Source: Bacillus sp. SD088
GTDB lineage: Bacteria > Bacillota > Bacilli > Bacillales > Bacillaceae_C
Length of the DNA: 64,000 nucleotides
Direction of reading: 5' to 3'
NCBI RefSeq assembly: GCF_017355205.1
Contig: NZ_JADIJK010000011.1
Coordinates: forward strand, 1-64,000
Shown here: one piece after another, positions 25,728 to 34,299 of the stretch
How the letters are laid out: every line of letters begins with the position of its first letter
How positions within the stretch are numbered: the first letter of the stretch is position 1
Position numbers and translations under genes: made by a program
The notes under the pieces: model-generated
Told to the model about the DNA's origin: nothing
Seen by the model: the letters and a program-made list of their open reading frames with translations, nothing else
The model's database searches: none

Positions 25728-26489
25728 ATGGAAAAACTAATGGAAAACAAGGTGGGAATAGTAACGGCTTCCGGTAGTGGTATCGGTCGAGCTAGTGCTT
25801 TGGCTTTTGCTGCTGAAGGTGCAAAAGTTATTGTATCGGATATTAATGAAAGTGCGGGGGCAGAGACAGTACGTTTAATTAAAGAGGCTGGTGGAGAGGC
25901 AACATTTATTAAATGTGATGTTGGCAATGAAGAAGAAGTCAAATCTCTAGTCGCGAAGACTGTTGAAACATATGGAGGATTGGACTGGGCTCACAATAAC
26001 GCGGGGGTTAGTGGACCAACTGTACCGATTACAGAGACGCAGAATGAACATTGGGATAAAACAATGAAAGTAGACCTCACAGGTTTATTTTATTCGCTTA
26101 AGTATGAGATTCCAGCACTTATTAAATCTGGCGGTGGAGCAATAGTGAATACTGCTTCAACGGCTGGTCTTACAGGAGTTTATGGCTTATCAGCATATTC
26201 ATCGGCTAAGTGGGCTGTGAATGGACTTACCAAGACAGCTGCTCTTGAGAATGGAAAACATGGAATACGGGTAAACTCAATTTGTCCGGGAATGACACTA
26301 ACACCAAGTGTTGAATCCTGGTCTAGCGAAGTGCCAGAGCAAGCTAAACAGGTAGAAGCTGCAATACCATTAGGACGTCTTGGTAAACCTGAAGATCAGG
26401 CAAATGCTGCTGTATGGTTATGTTCCGATAAAGCTGGATATATTACTGGTATCAACTTAGCAGTTGATGGTGGGCAGACAGCTCAATAA
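25728..26489 (+). CDS. SDR-family NAD(P)-dependent oxidoreductase
   Basis: A 253-residue classical short-chain dehydrogenase. It has the cofactor loop TASGSGIG near residues 14-21 (the usual first glycine of TGxxxGIG is alanine here), NNAG near 88-91, the catalytic serine in NTASTAG, and YSSAK with catalytic Tyr and Lys. The end IAVDGGQTAQ-like segment (NLAVDGGQTAQ) is typical. It reduces or oxidises a hydroxyl or keto group of an unknown substrate. AGGAGG precedes the ATG by a normal distance. It is monocistronic with a terminator-like hairpin at 26588-26613. Confidence 0.88.
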   Translation: MEKLMENKVGIVTASGSGIGRASALAFAAEGAKVIVSDINESAGAETVRLIKEAGGEATFIKCDVGNEEEVKSLVAKTVETYGGLDWAHNNAGVSGPTVPITETQNEHWDKTMKVDLTGLFYSLKYEIPALIKSGGGAIVNTASTAGLTGVYGLSAYSSAKWAVNGLTKTAALENGKHGIRVNSICPGMTLTPSVESWSSEVPEQAKQVEAAIPLGRLGKPEDQANAAVWLCSDKAGYITGINLAVDGGQTAQ

Positions 26490-26537
26490 GCATTGCCTTT
26501 GTTGCAAAAAACACTAAGAAAATCGCCAAAAACAGCG

Positions 26538-26616
26538 ACACGCCAGCAGGAATAGCATCAGCTGAAGCCCCCGGAGCGAAGAGGCTGAAGCTACCCTTGA
26601 GGCAAGGGAGCTTTTT
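26538..26616 (+). repeat. Dispersed GC-richer repeat carrying a terminator hairpin
   Basis: This segment (CAGCGACACGCCAGCAGG..., then GAGCGAAGAGGCTGAAG) is a type of intergenic repeat seen widely in Bacillus genomes. Its last part, AAGCT-A-CCCTTG (26588-26599) with CAAGGG-A-GCTT (26603-26613) and a T run, can act as a terminator for the SDR gene. Confidence 0.5.
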
Positions 26617-26644
26617 GGTGATTTTCGACTTTAGGGACAGTCCC

Positions 26645-26802
26645 ATAAAGTGAACCTTCAATCAGTGGGGGTTCTTTCATCCCCCACTGATTGTTAGTTG
26701 AACCAATCGGGCTTTTACGGGCAGTGTATCCCCCACCTATGCTTCTCCGTATTCTCTAAAGACTTGAGGTGGGGGTATTACTGCCCGTTAATGCGGGATA
26801 AA
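26645..26802 (-). repeat. bcr1-like hairpin element, copy B (158 bp, inverted, diverged)
   Basis: Bounded by ATAAA at 26645-26649 and 26798-26802, that is TTTAT on the minus strand. It carries the CAGTGGGGG/CCCCCACTG hairpin, GGGCTTTTACGGGCAGT in place of the usual ACTGGCTGTT, and a central hairpin whose loop sequence has diverged while its CCCCCAC/GTGGGGG arms pair. Compensated change in the arms suggests structure is maintained. Confidence 0.7.
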
Positions 26803-26899
26803 CAGAAAATCAAATCACAGACAATTATAGGAATGTTACAAAAAGGTTCCAAAGCAAACTTTTTATTGCTTGGAACTTTTTTATTCTTAATATGATTTG

Positions 26900-28363
26900 T
26901 TATAGAATTGGTGAAAGTAAACGGGAAATACCTTCTTTGAATTTAATCCATAAGGAGCGTTTGCTATAGCGCTCTGACGTTAATTCAGAGCACAGTTTGC
27001 AGTCTTCTTCAAATATACGGTACAATTCTTCAGCAACATTTTCATCATATGTAGCTGCACTTACTTCAAAATTTAATCGGAAGCTTCGAGAATCAATATT
27101 CATTGTTCCTACACAAGCAATTTTTTTATCTACCACAATTGTTTTGGCATGTAGAAAGCCATTATCATAGAGTAATATTTTTGCACCGTAGTCCAGTAAA
27201 TCCCCTGCATATGCCCAGGTTGCCCAATATACGAATGGATGATCCGGCTTGCAGGGAATCATAATCCGTATATCTACTCCAGATAAAAGCGCCATTTTAC
27301 AAGCATCCATAAAGCTGGTATCTGGTATGAAATATGGTGTTTGGATACAAACACTTTCCTTTGCAGAAAGTATCATTTTAATATACATATTCTTTAGATG
27401 TTCTGTTTTTGAATTTGGACCGCTGGAAACGATCTGTACTGGACTTTTCCCGTGGTGCTGTTCTAGATGAAAGCAAAACTCCTTATAATCATCATGTTGT
27501 TTGTCTTTACCAGCCTGATGCCAGTCCATAATAAACCTGGCTTGAATATCATTGACTGCATTTCCATATATTTTAAAATGTGTATCCCGCCAATAGCCGA
27601 ATTTCTTATCTTTACCAAGATATTCGTCACCCACATTGAAGCCGCCAATATAAGCAAGTGCACCATCAATAATGACCAGCTTTCTGTGATTCCGGTTATT
27701 GATCCGGAAATTAATCAGTTTTAAAAAGGCTGGGAAGAAAACACGTACTCGTCCGCCAGCCTGTTTTAAATCCTTAAAGAACCTGGATGACAATTTTTTT
27801 GAACCGACTTCATCGTATAAAACCCGGACTTTTACACCCTCTTTTGCTTTTGTTATTAGTGCATCTCTAAGTTTTCTTCCAAGATTATCAGGTTGAATGA
27901 TATAATATTGAATATTAATCTCTTGTTTCGCAGCCATAATATCTTCCAGAAGTGCATCAAATTTCTTATGGCCGTCATTAAATATAACCATTTCATTATC
28001 TTCAGATAACCTCGCGTGTGAGGAACGCAAATTCATTGTGATAAGCTCCTCATACTGTGTTAACCATGGTACATCAGTTCGTTTTTCTTCATCTATTATC
28101 TTTAATTGTGTATCAACTTCTTCTTTAAGCAGCTTTTGTTCCTCTTTTGTTAATCGATAGAAATTATTCTGTTTTAAACTGCGTCCTAAAAAGATATAAA
28201 TTAAGAATCCGACAATAGGCAGGAAGAATAAGACTAATAACCACGCCCAAGTATATCCGGGATCACGTTTTTCAAAAAACAATACACCTAATGCCAATAA
28301 TAAGTTAATAAAAATCGTGATGGAAGCAATGGTTGTAATAATATTTGCAATTTCTGTTTCCAA
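26900..28363 (-). CDS. cls: Cardiolipin synthase
   Basis: A 487-residue membrane-bound phospholipase-D-family enzyme that joins two phosphatidylglycerols into cardiolipin and glycerol. Two N-terminal membrane helices (about residues 10-30 and 40-60) are followed by two HKD catalytic motifs: HRKLVIIDG from His226 and HAKTIVVD from His405. Length and layout are those of Bacillus ClsA/YwnE-type enzymes. It stands alone; the upstream minus-strand DNA at 28364-28440 is AT-rich and has an AAGGTG-like site before the ATG. Confidence 0.93.
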   Translation of the reverse strand: METEIANIITTIASITIFINLLLALGVLFFEKRDPGYTWAWLLVLFFLPIVGFLIYIFLGRSLKQNNFYRLTKEEQKLLKEEVDTQLKIIDEEKRTDVPWLTQYEELITMNLRSSHARLSEDNEMVIFNDGHKKFDALLEDIMAAKQEINIQYYIIQPDNLGRKLRDALITKAKEGVKVRVLYDEVGSKKLSSRFFKDLKQAGGRVRVFFPAFLKLINFRINNRNHRKLVIIDGALAYIGGFNVGDEYLGKDKKFGYWRDTHFKIYGNAVNDIQARFIMDWHQAGKDKQHDDYKEFCFHLEQHHGKSPVQIVSSGPNSKTEHLKNMYIKMILSAKESVCIQTPYFIPDTSFMDACKMALLSGVDIRIMIPCKPDHPFVYWATWAYAGDLLDYGAKILLYDNGFLHAKTIVVDKKIACVGTMNIDSRSFRLNFEVSAATYDENVAEELYRIFEEDCKLCSELTSERYSKRSLWIKFKEGISRLLSPIL

Positions 28364-28638
28364 TATTAAACACCTTCTTTTTCTAAATCTATGGAATTTA
28401 TATCTTATTTAATTTTATAGTACAGTACATAGAATAAAAGACAAGTCAATCATCGCTTAAGTGTTCCTTTTATTTATTAATCGTCCAAAGACACTTTTCT
28501 CAATGGTTCCCTTCGTTGGTCTAACTCATGAGTTCTCTGTCATAAACGAACGTCTGTGTGAAGAATTATTTATATCTTCCAAACATGAAGTAATGCAAAT
28601 TTAAAGGAAATACATAATCTTTCCTACTCCAAATATTT
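28364..28638. other. Divergent intergenic region
   Basis: No gene is visible. It must hold the cls promoter on the minus strand, but I find no clear consensus match. The promoter for the opposite gene is listed at 28639. Confidence 0.3.
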
Positions 28639-28666
28639 TTGCATAAAGTGAGAAAACGCTTATAAT
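28639..28666 (+). promoter_or_regulatory. Promoter with overlapping candidate cre site
   Basis: TTGCAT (28639-28644) and TATAAT (28661-28666) with a 16-base spacer form the promoter of the DUF956-PTS region. AGAAAACGCTTATA (28651-28664) matches the catabolite-response element consensus at all but two positions and overlaps the -10 box, so CcpA repression is plausible. Confidence 0.5.
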
Positions 28667-28698
28667 GAATCTTAAAAGAGAGAAATGGAGTGCATCAA

Positions 28699-29070
28699 AT
28701 GGTCCAATCAATCAATACAAAAGTCGATTTAGTTATTGATGCCACCTCCCATATGGGAATTTCAGAGTACGGTAAGATCATGATCGGTGACAAAGGATTT
28801 GAATTCTTCAATGATCGTGACGCACGTAAGTTTATTCAAATCCCTTGGGAAGAAGTTGATCATGTGATCGCTTCAGTGATGTTCAAAGGGAAATGGATTC
28901 CACGCTATGCTCTACAAACAAAGCGAAGTGGAACATTTTTGTTTTCTTCTAAAGATCCAAAAAAAGTTCTACGAACCATTCGTGAATATGTTGATCCGAA
29001 TCATATGGTCCAATCATTGAGTTTCTTTGAGGTTATCAAACTCGGATTGAAGGGTAAAGAAAAAAAATAA
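28699..29070 (+). CDS. DUF956-family protein (ManO-like) linked to the mannose PTS
   Basis: A 123-residue protein with the DUF956 pattern: VDLVIDATSHMGISEYGKIM, PWEEVDHVIASVMFKGKWIP and FLFSSKDPKKVLR. DUF956 (ManO) genes accompany mannose-family PTS operons in Firmicutes and are thought to tune them. Here the gene lies before the PTS genes, with 232 bases between, rather than after manN as in many Gram-positives. The ATG at 28699 is chosen because GGAG lies eight bases upstream; a GTG at 28690 overlaps that site. Confidence 0.8.
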   Translation: MVQSINTKVDLVIDATSHMGISEYGKIMIGDKGFEFFNDRDARKFIQIPWEEVDHVIASVMFKGKWIPRYALQTKRSGTFLFSSKDPKKVLRTIREYVDPNHMVQSLSFFEVIKLGLKGKEKK

Positions 29071-29302
29071 ATTTTTTACAGGACAGGCAAACATTTTTAA
29101 AATACAACCAGTTTATTCAACCCTATTTTTACAGCGTTTACAAAATGAATTTAGATTGCAATTATTTTTTGCGTATTACTATCTCGACCGGGGGTGAGTA
29201 AAAAGCATTGATTGAACTGGACAATTAAAGGGAATCTATATCCATACCTTTCATTTTATGGATGATTATTTAGTTGTAAAAATATAATAGGGAGGTAAAA
29301 AA

Positions 29303-30274
29303 ATGGTAGGAATTATCATTGCTAGTCACGGTGAATTTGCCAGTGGAATTATGAAATCTGGAGCAATGATCTTTGGTGAACAAGAAAATGTAAGGGCTGT
29401 CACTTTAATGCCAAGTGAAGGACCTGAAGATGTTAAGGCAAAAATGCTAGAAGCTATTGCCTCTTTCGACAATCAAGACGAAGTATTGTTCTTAGTCGAT
29501 CTTTGGGGGGGAACTCCTTTCAATCAAGCCAACAGCTTGTCTGAAGAACACAAAGATAAATGGGCAATCGTTGCGGGTATGAACTTACCGATGTTGATTG
29601 AGGCCTATGCATCACGTTTCTCAATGAACAGAGCGCATGAAATTGCTACGCATATCATGGACACTGCCAAAGAAGGGGTTAAAGTAAAACCTGAAGAATT
29701 AGAACCAGCGAAAGCAACTGGTACAGATGTTGCAAGACCATCAAATGTAGGAGCACCTGGTAAATTTGAATACGTATTAGCACGGATTGACTCTCGTTTA
29801 CTTCATGGACAAGTAGCAACTGCTTGGACAAAAACGGTACAGCCTACACGTATCATTGTTGTATCTGATGCAGTAGCTAAAGATGAACTCCGTAAGAAAT
29901 TGATCCAACAGGCTGCTCCTTCAGGTGTAAAGGCACATGTTGTTCCTGTTAAAAAAATGATCGAACTCGCAAAAGATGATCAACATTTCGGCGGTCAGCG
30001 CGCGTTACTTCTTTTTGAAAATCCACAAGATGTGCTTAGAGCGGTTGAAGGTGGAGTACCATTAGAGACGATCAACGTTGGTTCGATGGCCCATTCACCT
30101 GGTAAAGTGCAACCAAATAAGGTTTTGGCCTTTAATCAAGAAGATATTGACACGTTCGCCAAGTTGAAGGAAGCTGGTTTGAAATTTGATGTACGTAAAG
30201 TTCCGAACGATTCGAAAGGAAACATGAATGAAATTATCAGGAGAGCTCAAGCAGAGTTAAACAAACAAAAATAA
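29303..30274 (+). CDS. manL: PTS mannose-family EIIAB component
   Basis: A 323-residue cytoplasmic fusion. The IIA domain (about 1-130) carries IIIASHGEFASG with His9 as the phosphate acceptor from HPr. A linker of about 25 residues rich in Pro, Ala and Glu follows. The IIB domain (about 156-323) carries ARIDSRLLHGQVATAW with His168 as the second phospho-site. It passes phosphate from HPr to sugar entering through the IIC-IID pair encoded next. A strong GGGAGG precedes the ATG. No LevR/ManR activator or sigma-54 site (TGGCAC-N5-TTGCA) is seen upstream. Confidence 0.93.
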   Translation: MVGIIIASHGEFASGIMKSGAMIFGEQENVRAVTLMPSEGPEDVKAKMLEAIASFDNQDEVLFLVDLWGGTPFNQANSLSEEHKDKWAIVAGMNLPMLIEAYASRFSMNRAHEIATHIMDTAKEGVKVKPEELEPAKATGTDVARPSNVGAPGKFEYVLARIDSRLLHGQVATAWTKTVQPTRIIVVSDAVAKDELRKKLIQQAAPSGVKAHVVPVKKMIELAKDDQHFGGQRALLLFENPQDVLRAVEGGVPLETINVGSMAHSPGKVQPNKVLAFNQEDIDTFAKLKEAGLKFDVRKVPNDSKGNMNEIIRRAQAELNKQK

Positions 30275-30312
30275 TTCTACTATACTATATAGAGAAAACG
30301 GAGGGACTAATA

Positions 30313-31116
30313 ATGGATTTAAACGTGATTCAAATCATATTAGTCGTTATCATCGCATTTTTGGCTGGTATGGAAGGAATTTTGGATGAATTCCACTTTC
30401 ACCAACCTATCATTGCTTGTACGTTAATCGGCTTGGTTACTGGAAACTTAGCACCCTGCCTTGTCCTAGGTGGTACTCTTCAATTGATCGCCTTAGGTTG
30501 GGCGAATATTGGAGCAGCCGTAGCGCCGGATGCTGCGTTAGCATCGGTTGCGTCTGCCATTATTTTAGTTTTAAGTGGGCAAGGTGAGGCTGGTGTGACA
30601 TCTTCGATTGCGATTGCCGTTCCGCTTGCTGTAGCAGGTTTATTATTAACGATCATCGTCCGTACAATTGCAACAGGATTGGTTCATTTAATGGATGCTG
30701 CAGCGAATGAAGGAGACATAAGAAAAGTTGAACTGTGGCATATTGTCGGGATCATCTTGCAAGGATTACGTATTGCAATTCCAGCAGCGTTAATCCTAGC
30801 AATTGGTGCAGGTCCAGTTCGAGAAATGCTTGAAGCAATGCCGACGTGGATGACAAGTGGTTTAGCAATCGGTGGGGGAATGGTCGTAGCCGTTGGTTAT
30901 GCAATGGTTATTAACATGATGGCCACAAAAGAAGTATGGCCATTCTTCGCAATTGGTTTCGTATTAGCAACTATTTCAGAAATTACACTTATCGGTCTAG
31001 GTGCTATTGGAGTGGCGCTTGCACTTATTTATTTAGCACTTTCCAAACAAGGCGGTTCTGGTAATGGCGGAAATAATACCGGCGATCCACTAGGCGATAT
31101 TATTGATAATTACTAA
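30313..31116 (+). CDS. manM: PTS mannose-family EIIC component
   Basis: A 267-residue membrane protein with about seven to eight hydrophobic segments. ALGWANIGAAVAPDAALASV near residues 61-80 is the family signature. With EIID it forms the sugar channel. It starts 38 bases after manL behind a GGAGG site and is followed 18 bases later by the EIID gene, so the three are one operon. The glycine-rich end (GGSGNGGNNTGD) is a flexible tail. Confidence 0.93.
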   Translation: MDLNVIQIILVVIIAFLAGMEGILDEFHFHQPIIACTLIGLVTGNLAPCLVLGGTLQLIALGWANIGAAVAPDAALASVASAIILVLSGQGEAGVTSSIAIAVPLAVAGLLLTIIVRTIATGLVHLMDAAANEGDIRKVELWHIVGIILQGLRIAIPAALILAIGAGPVREMLEAMPTWMTSGLAIGGGMVVAVGYAMVINMMATKEVWPFFAIGFVLATISEITLIGLGAIGVALALIYLALSKQGGSGNGGNNTGDPLGDIIDNY

Positions 31117-31134
31117 AAAGGAGGGAACATAAAA

Positions 31135-32046
31135 ATGGAAAAGGAACTAAGATTATCGCGAAGAGATCGTATAGCTATTTGGTGGCGTTCTACTTTTATA
31201 CAAGGTTCTTGGAACTATGAACGTATGCAAAACGGTGGTTGGGCATTCTCAATGATCCCCGCAATCAAAAGATTATATAAAACAAAAGAAGATCGTGCTG
31301 CTGCATTAAAACGTCACTTAGAGTTCTTTAATACCCATCCTTATGTCGCTTCACCTATTATTGGAGTCACTTTAGCGCTTGAAGAAGAACGGGCAAATGG
31401 GGCGCCGGTTGATAACGCAGCGATTCAGGGGGTTAAAGTTGGGATGATGGGTCCTTTAGCAGGTATCGGTGATCCTGTATTCTGGTTCACGGTTAAACCA
31501 ATCCTTGGTGCGCTAGCGGCTTCTCTTGCTATGACCGGTAATCTACTTGGACCCATTATTTACTTCGTTGCATGGAATATTATTCGTATGGCATTTATGT
31601 GGTATACACAAGAATCTGGTTACAAAGCTGGTTCAAAAATTACAGACGACTTATCTGGTGGAGTACTCCAAGATATAACCAAAGGTGCCTCAATCTTGGG
31701 TATGTTTATCCTTGGTGCATTAGTGAATCGATGGGTTACTGTCCAATTCACGCCTGTTGTGGCTAGAGTGAAGCTTGATGAAGGGGCTTATATAGATTGG
31801 GAGAATTTGCCTGCAGGAGCAGAAGGGATTAAAACGGCATTGCAACAACAAGCAGAAGGTCTTTCATTGACTGCTCACAAAATAACGACTTTACAAGATA
31901 ATTTGGATAGTTTAATTCCTGGTTTAGCTGGGTTGGGTTTAACCCTTCTAAGCATGTGGTTGCTTAGAAAAAAAGTTTCTCCTATCATTATGATTCTTGG
32001 ATTGTTTGTGGTTGGTATTGTCTTCCATTTAATACACTTAATGTAA
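31135..32046 (+). CDS. manN: PTS mannose-family EIID component
   Basis: A 303-residue EIID subunit. The N-terminal cytoplasmic part has the motif QGSWNYERMQNGGWAFSMIP near residues 23-42. Next come KVGMMGPLAGIGDPVFWFT near 106-124 and C-terminal membrane helices. It completes the mannose-type channel; the substrate may be mannose, fructose or glucosamine. AAGGAGG lies before the ATG. A bcr1-like repeat follows 100 bases later. Confidence 0.93.
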   Translation: MEKELRLSRRDRIAIWWRSTFIQGSWNYERMQNGGWAFSMIPAIKRLYKTKEDRAAALKRHLEFFNTHPYVASPIIGVTLALEEERANGAPVDNAAIQGVKVGMMGPLAGIGDPVFWFTVKPILGALAASLAMTGNLLGPIIYFVAWNIIRMAFMWYTQESGYKAGSKITDDLSGGVLQDITKGASILGMFILGALVNRWVTVQFTPVVARVKLDEGAYIDWENLPAGAEGIKTALQQQAEGLSLTAHKITTLQDNLDSLIPGLAGLGLTLLSMWLLRKKVSPIIMILGLFVVGIVFHLIHLM

Positions 32047-32144
32047 TAAGTAAGGCTCTCACTCACTGTTACAAATGAAATTAAGAACTTACAATAAGAT
32101 TATTTTTCTGTGTGCTCTTTTTCTTCCAAATAAAAAGGAACATT

Positions 32145-32304
32145 TTTATCCCGCGTTAACTGGCTGTAAGACCCCCACTTCAAGAATTCGTGGAACACCT
32201 AGAATTGTAAGTGGGGGATCAACAGCCAGTAAAAGCCCGATTTGTTCAACTACCAATCAGTGGGGGATGAAAGAAAACCCCCACTGATTGAAGTTTCACT
32301 TTAT
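32145..32304 (+). repeat. bcr1-like hairpin element, copy C (160 bp, reference form)
   Basis: Bounded by TTTAT at 32145-32149 and 32300-32304. In order it holds an outer pair (ACTGGCTGT / ACAGCCAGT), inside which CCCCCACTT...AAGTGGGGG forms a hairpin with CAAGAATTC/GAATTG arms. A second hairpin of CAGTGGGGG/CCCCCACTG follows, then GAAGTTTCACTTTAT. The TTTAT at both ends looks like a target duplication or a conserved end. Confidence 0.8.
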
Positions 32305-32433
32305 CTGCTTTTGTATAAGGGTTTTGTTGTTTAGAACACAAAATAAACCTAATGGGATTGCTACGGCACACTTAAGGAAAACCGTAAAGCTTTTTCTCAC
32401 AGATAATTCAAAATCCGATTTAAAATTGAAAAT

Positions 32434-32470
32434 AGCAAAAGGAATAGCGAATATTGCTACTCCTTTTGCT
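32434..32470. terminator. Bidirectional terminator between manN side and SDR gene
   Basis: AGCAAAAGGA-A-TAGC pairs with GCTA-C-TCCTTTTGCT around a short loop, with A and T runs on either side. It ends just before the stop codon of the minus-strand SDR gene. Confidence 0.7.
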
Positions 32471-32475
32471 TTGTA

Positions 32476-33270
32476 TTAATAAATAGTAGGGATCAACCCA
32501 CCATCCATCCGAATAGCTGTGCCTTTCATAGCTCCTGAATATGGGCTGCATACAAATGCTACCATTCTTCCAATCTCGAAAGGACGAATAAACCTCTCGA
32601 TATATAAATCAGGCAAATTAGATAATACAAAGTCTTTTTCAATTTGTTCGAAAGACTTGCTAGAGTTATCATTCATGTCTTTAAGTATATTTTCAACATT
32701 CTCTGACAATGTTGGTCCAGGCATAATGGTATTAATTGTCACTTCTTTGCCCTTGGTTAAAAAGGATAAAGACTTGGATAAAGATAAAATCATTGATTTA
32801 GTCACGGCATATTGTGGCATATTTCCCGAAGGCATGACAGCTTCTTCACTAGCAATAAATATAATTCTGCCGAAGTTTTTACTCCGCATTTTATCTATAT
32901 AAAATCTAGTCATACTATTAGCAACAAGAAAATTGGTATCAAAATATTTCTGCCAAACTTTATCATTGATTTCTTCATAATTCATCATTTCGTATATCCC
33001 TAAATTATTTACAAGAATATCTACATTAGGATAATTGTCGAAGATATTTTCTCTATCATCTTTATTCAGTAGATTACCAAAGGCATTTTGAGGATTCGTT
33101 TCTGGATATTTTTGCTTTATGTTACGAACAACAATTTCTACATCTTCATTGTTTCTGCCGTTAACTAAAACATCCACACCTTCTTTTGCAAGTTCATAAG
33201 CTATTGCTTTTCCTATTCCTTTCGTTGACCCAGTAATAAGCGCTTGTTTATTTTTTAATTGTAGATCCAT
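32476..33270 (-). CDS. SDR-family oxidoreductase
   Basis: A 264-residue short-chain dehydrogenase with the loop TGSTKGIGKA near residues 13-22, VNNLG near 89-93, catalytic Ser in FIASEEAV near 140-147 and YAVTK near 156-160. The C-terminus ends RMDGGLIPTIY as usual. The substrate is unknown. Its start lies one base after the stop of a TetR gene on the same strand, so the regulator and enzyme form a two-gene operon. The operators lie upstream of the regulator. Confidence 0.88.
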   Translation of the reverse strand: MDLQLKNKQALITGSTKGIGKAIAYELAKEGVDVLVNGRNNEDVEIVVRNIKQKYPETNPQNAFGNLLNKDDRENIFDNYPNVDILVNNLGIYEMMNYEEINDKVWQKYFDTNFLVANSMTRFYIDKMRSKNFGRIIFIASEEAVMPSGNMPQYAVTKSMILSLSKSLSFLTKGKEVTINTIMPGPTLSENVENILKDMNDNSSKSFEQIEKDFVLSNLPDLYIERFIRPFEIGRMVAFVCSPYSGAMKGTAIRMDGGLIPTIY

Positions 33271-33271
33271 T

Positions 33272-33883
33272 CTAACAGTCTCCTTTATTTGCTATATTTA
33301 ATACATTTAAATAAAAAGTAATTGTGTTACGAACAAAATGCTCTTTTGTATTTTTTTCAATTTCAACTAAACTAAAATAAATTTGAGGGTCAAAAATGTG
33401 CATTAATTGATGGGATAAATAATTATTAGACAGAGAAGAGACTATCTCGTTTTTTTCTTTCCCATTTTGTATGATTAGTGAAAAATTCTCTATGACCTTA
33501 TCGATAAGTGCTTTTAATTCATCGTGATATTGCACATTAAATAATTGATGCATATAAAGAAAATGGTTTTTAGTAAAGTCAAAAAAGTCACTATCAAACC
33601 CATAAGTGATTATTTTTTTGATCTTATCACTTGTAAGATCCTGTTTTTTATTTATGATTTCTACCTCAGAATTAAATTCTTCCAATTTAGGTATCAAAAT
33701 GTTAAAAAGTAATTCCTCTTTTGATTTAAAATGCAAATATAAAGTACCCTTCGCGACATCTGATTCTTTCGCTATGTCATTCATCGTTACTTTATCGAAA
33801 CCCTTTAATCTAAATAAAGTCTCTGCATTATTTAGGATGGTGGTGTTTCTATCATGAAATATTTTGTCCATTCTTTGCGACAT
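33272..33883 (-). CDS. TetR/AcrR-family regulator of the SDR operon
   Basis: A 203-residue TetR-family protein. The helix-turn-helix spans about residues 14-58, with ILNNAETLFRLKGFDKVTMN and DVAKGTLYLHFKSKEELLF. The remainder is an all-helical ligand pocket. Being first in the operon and having two palindromes in front, it is probably autoregulated and also controls the SDR enzyme, releasing when the enzyme's substrate or a fatty-acyl-like ligand binds. The start is preceded on the minus strand by GGGAGG. Confidence 0.88.
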   Translation of the reverse strand: MSQRMDKIFHDRNTTILNNAETLFRLKGFDKVTMNDIAKESDVAKGTLYLHFKSKEELLFNILIPKLEEFNSEVEIINKKQDLTSDKIKKIITYGFDSDFFDFTKNHFLYMHQLFNVQYHDELKALIDKVIENFSLIIQNGKEKNEIVSSLSNNYLSHQLMHIFDPQIYFSLVEIEKNTKEHFVRNTITFYLNVLNIANKGDC

Positions 33884-33902
33884 TCACAAAGCCTCCCTCG
33901 AT

Positions 33903-33933
33903 TGACCAATGGTCATTTATGACTATGAGTCAT
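33903..33933. promoter_or_regulatory. Two palindromic operators of the TetR-SDR operon
   Basis: TGACCAATGGTCA (33903-33915) and ATGACTATGAGTCAT (33919-33933) are near-perfect palindromes in tandem, 20-50 bases before the TetR start. TGACC(A)NTGGTCA sites are typical TetR-family operators. Confidence 0.6.
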
Positions 33934-34195
33934 TTTAATGTATTTTTGTTGATTATGCAAGAATATTAATATCGTTCTCGGGAATCAACCAATGTGTAAG
34001 CTGAAGGCCCAGTAGAAAGCAACGGATTAATAGACTTTCTCGCAATTCCAATTTGTATTCTGATGTGCAGTGAGCAGATAATATTGAAGTGTTTCTATCA
34101 TAGGAAAGAGAGGGTGGAATTTTTTGAACGTGGAAAAATTGGATGGGTGAACGCAAGCATTGCGTAAAATGTTACCCCGAATTAACTGCAGAAGA
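33934..34195. other. Intergenic DNA, no gene supported
   Basis: A minus-strand open frame at 33953-34156 has no ribosome-binding site and no family likeness, so I leave it uncalled. ACCCCGAATTAACTGCAGAAGACC near 34173-34197 is a degraded left end of the repeat listed next. Confidence 0.3.
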
Positions 34196-34262
34196 CCGCT
34201 TTTACTGGCTGTTGATCCCCCACTTACAATTCTAGGTTTTCCACGAATTCTTGAAGTGGGAG
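34173..34262 (-). repeat. bcr1-like element, copy D (rearranged, core inverted)
   Basis: From 34199 to 34262 the sequence is the reverse complement of the central hairpin of copy C (ACTGGCTGTTGATCCCCC, then CCACGAATTCTTGAAGTGGG). The 25 bases before it (34173-34197) resemble the left end in the direct orientation (ATCCCGCATTAACTGG). So the core seems inverted relative to its own left end, and the right end with TTTAT is missing. Confidence 0.55.
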
Positions 34263-34299
34263 GGCGTCAACGCTGTCTTGCGCCTTTTTGCACACGCGC

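Noticed and set aside
29071-29302. Sigma-54 promoter for the mannose PTS operon
   Set aside because: No TGGCAC-N5-TTGCA element and no LevR/ManR gene are present.
32075-32479. Two plus-strand frames after manN
   Set aside because: They cover repeat copy C and a terminator; neither has a ribosome site.
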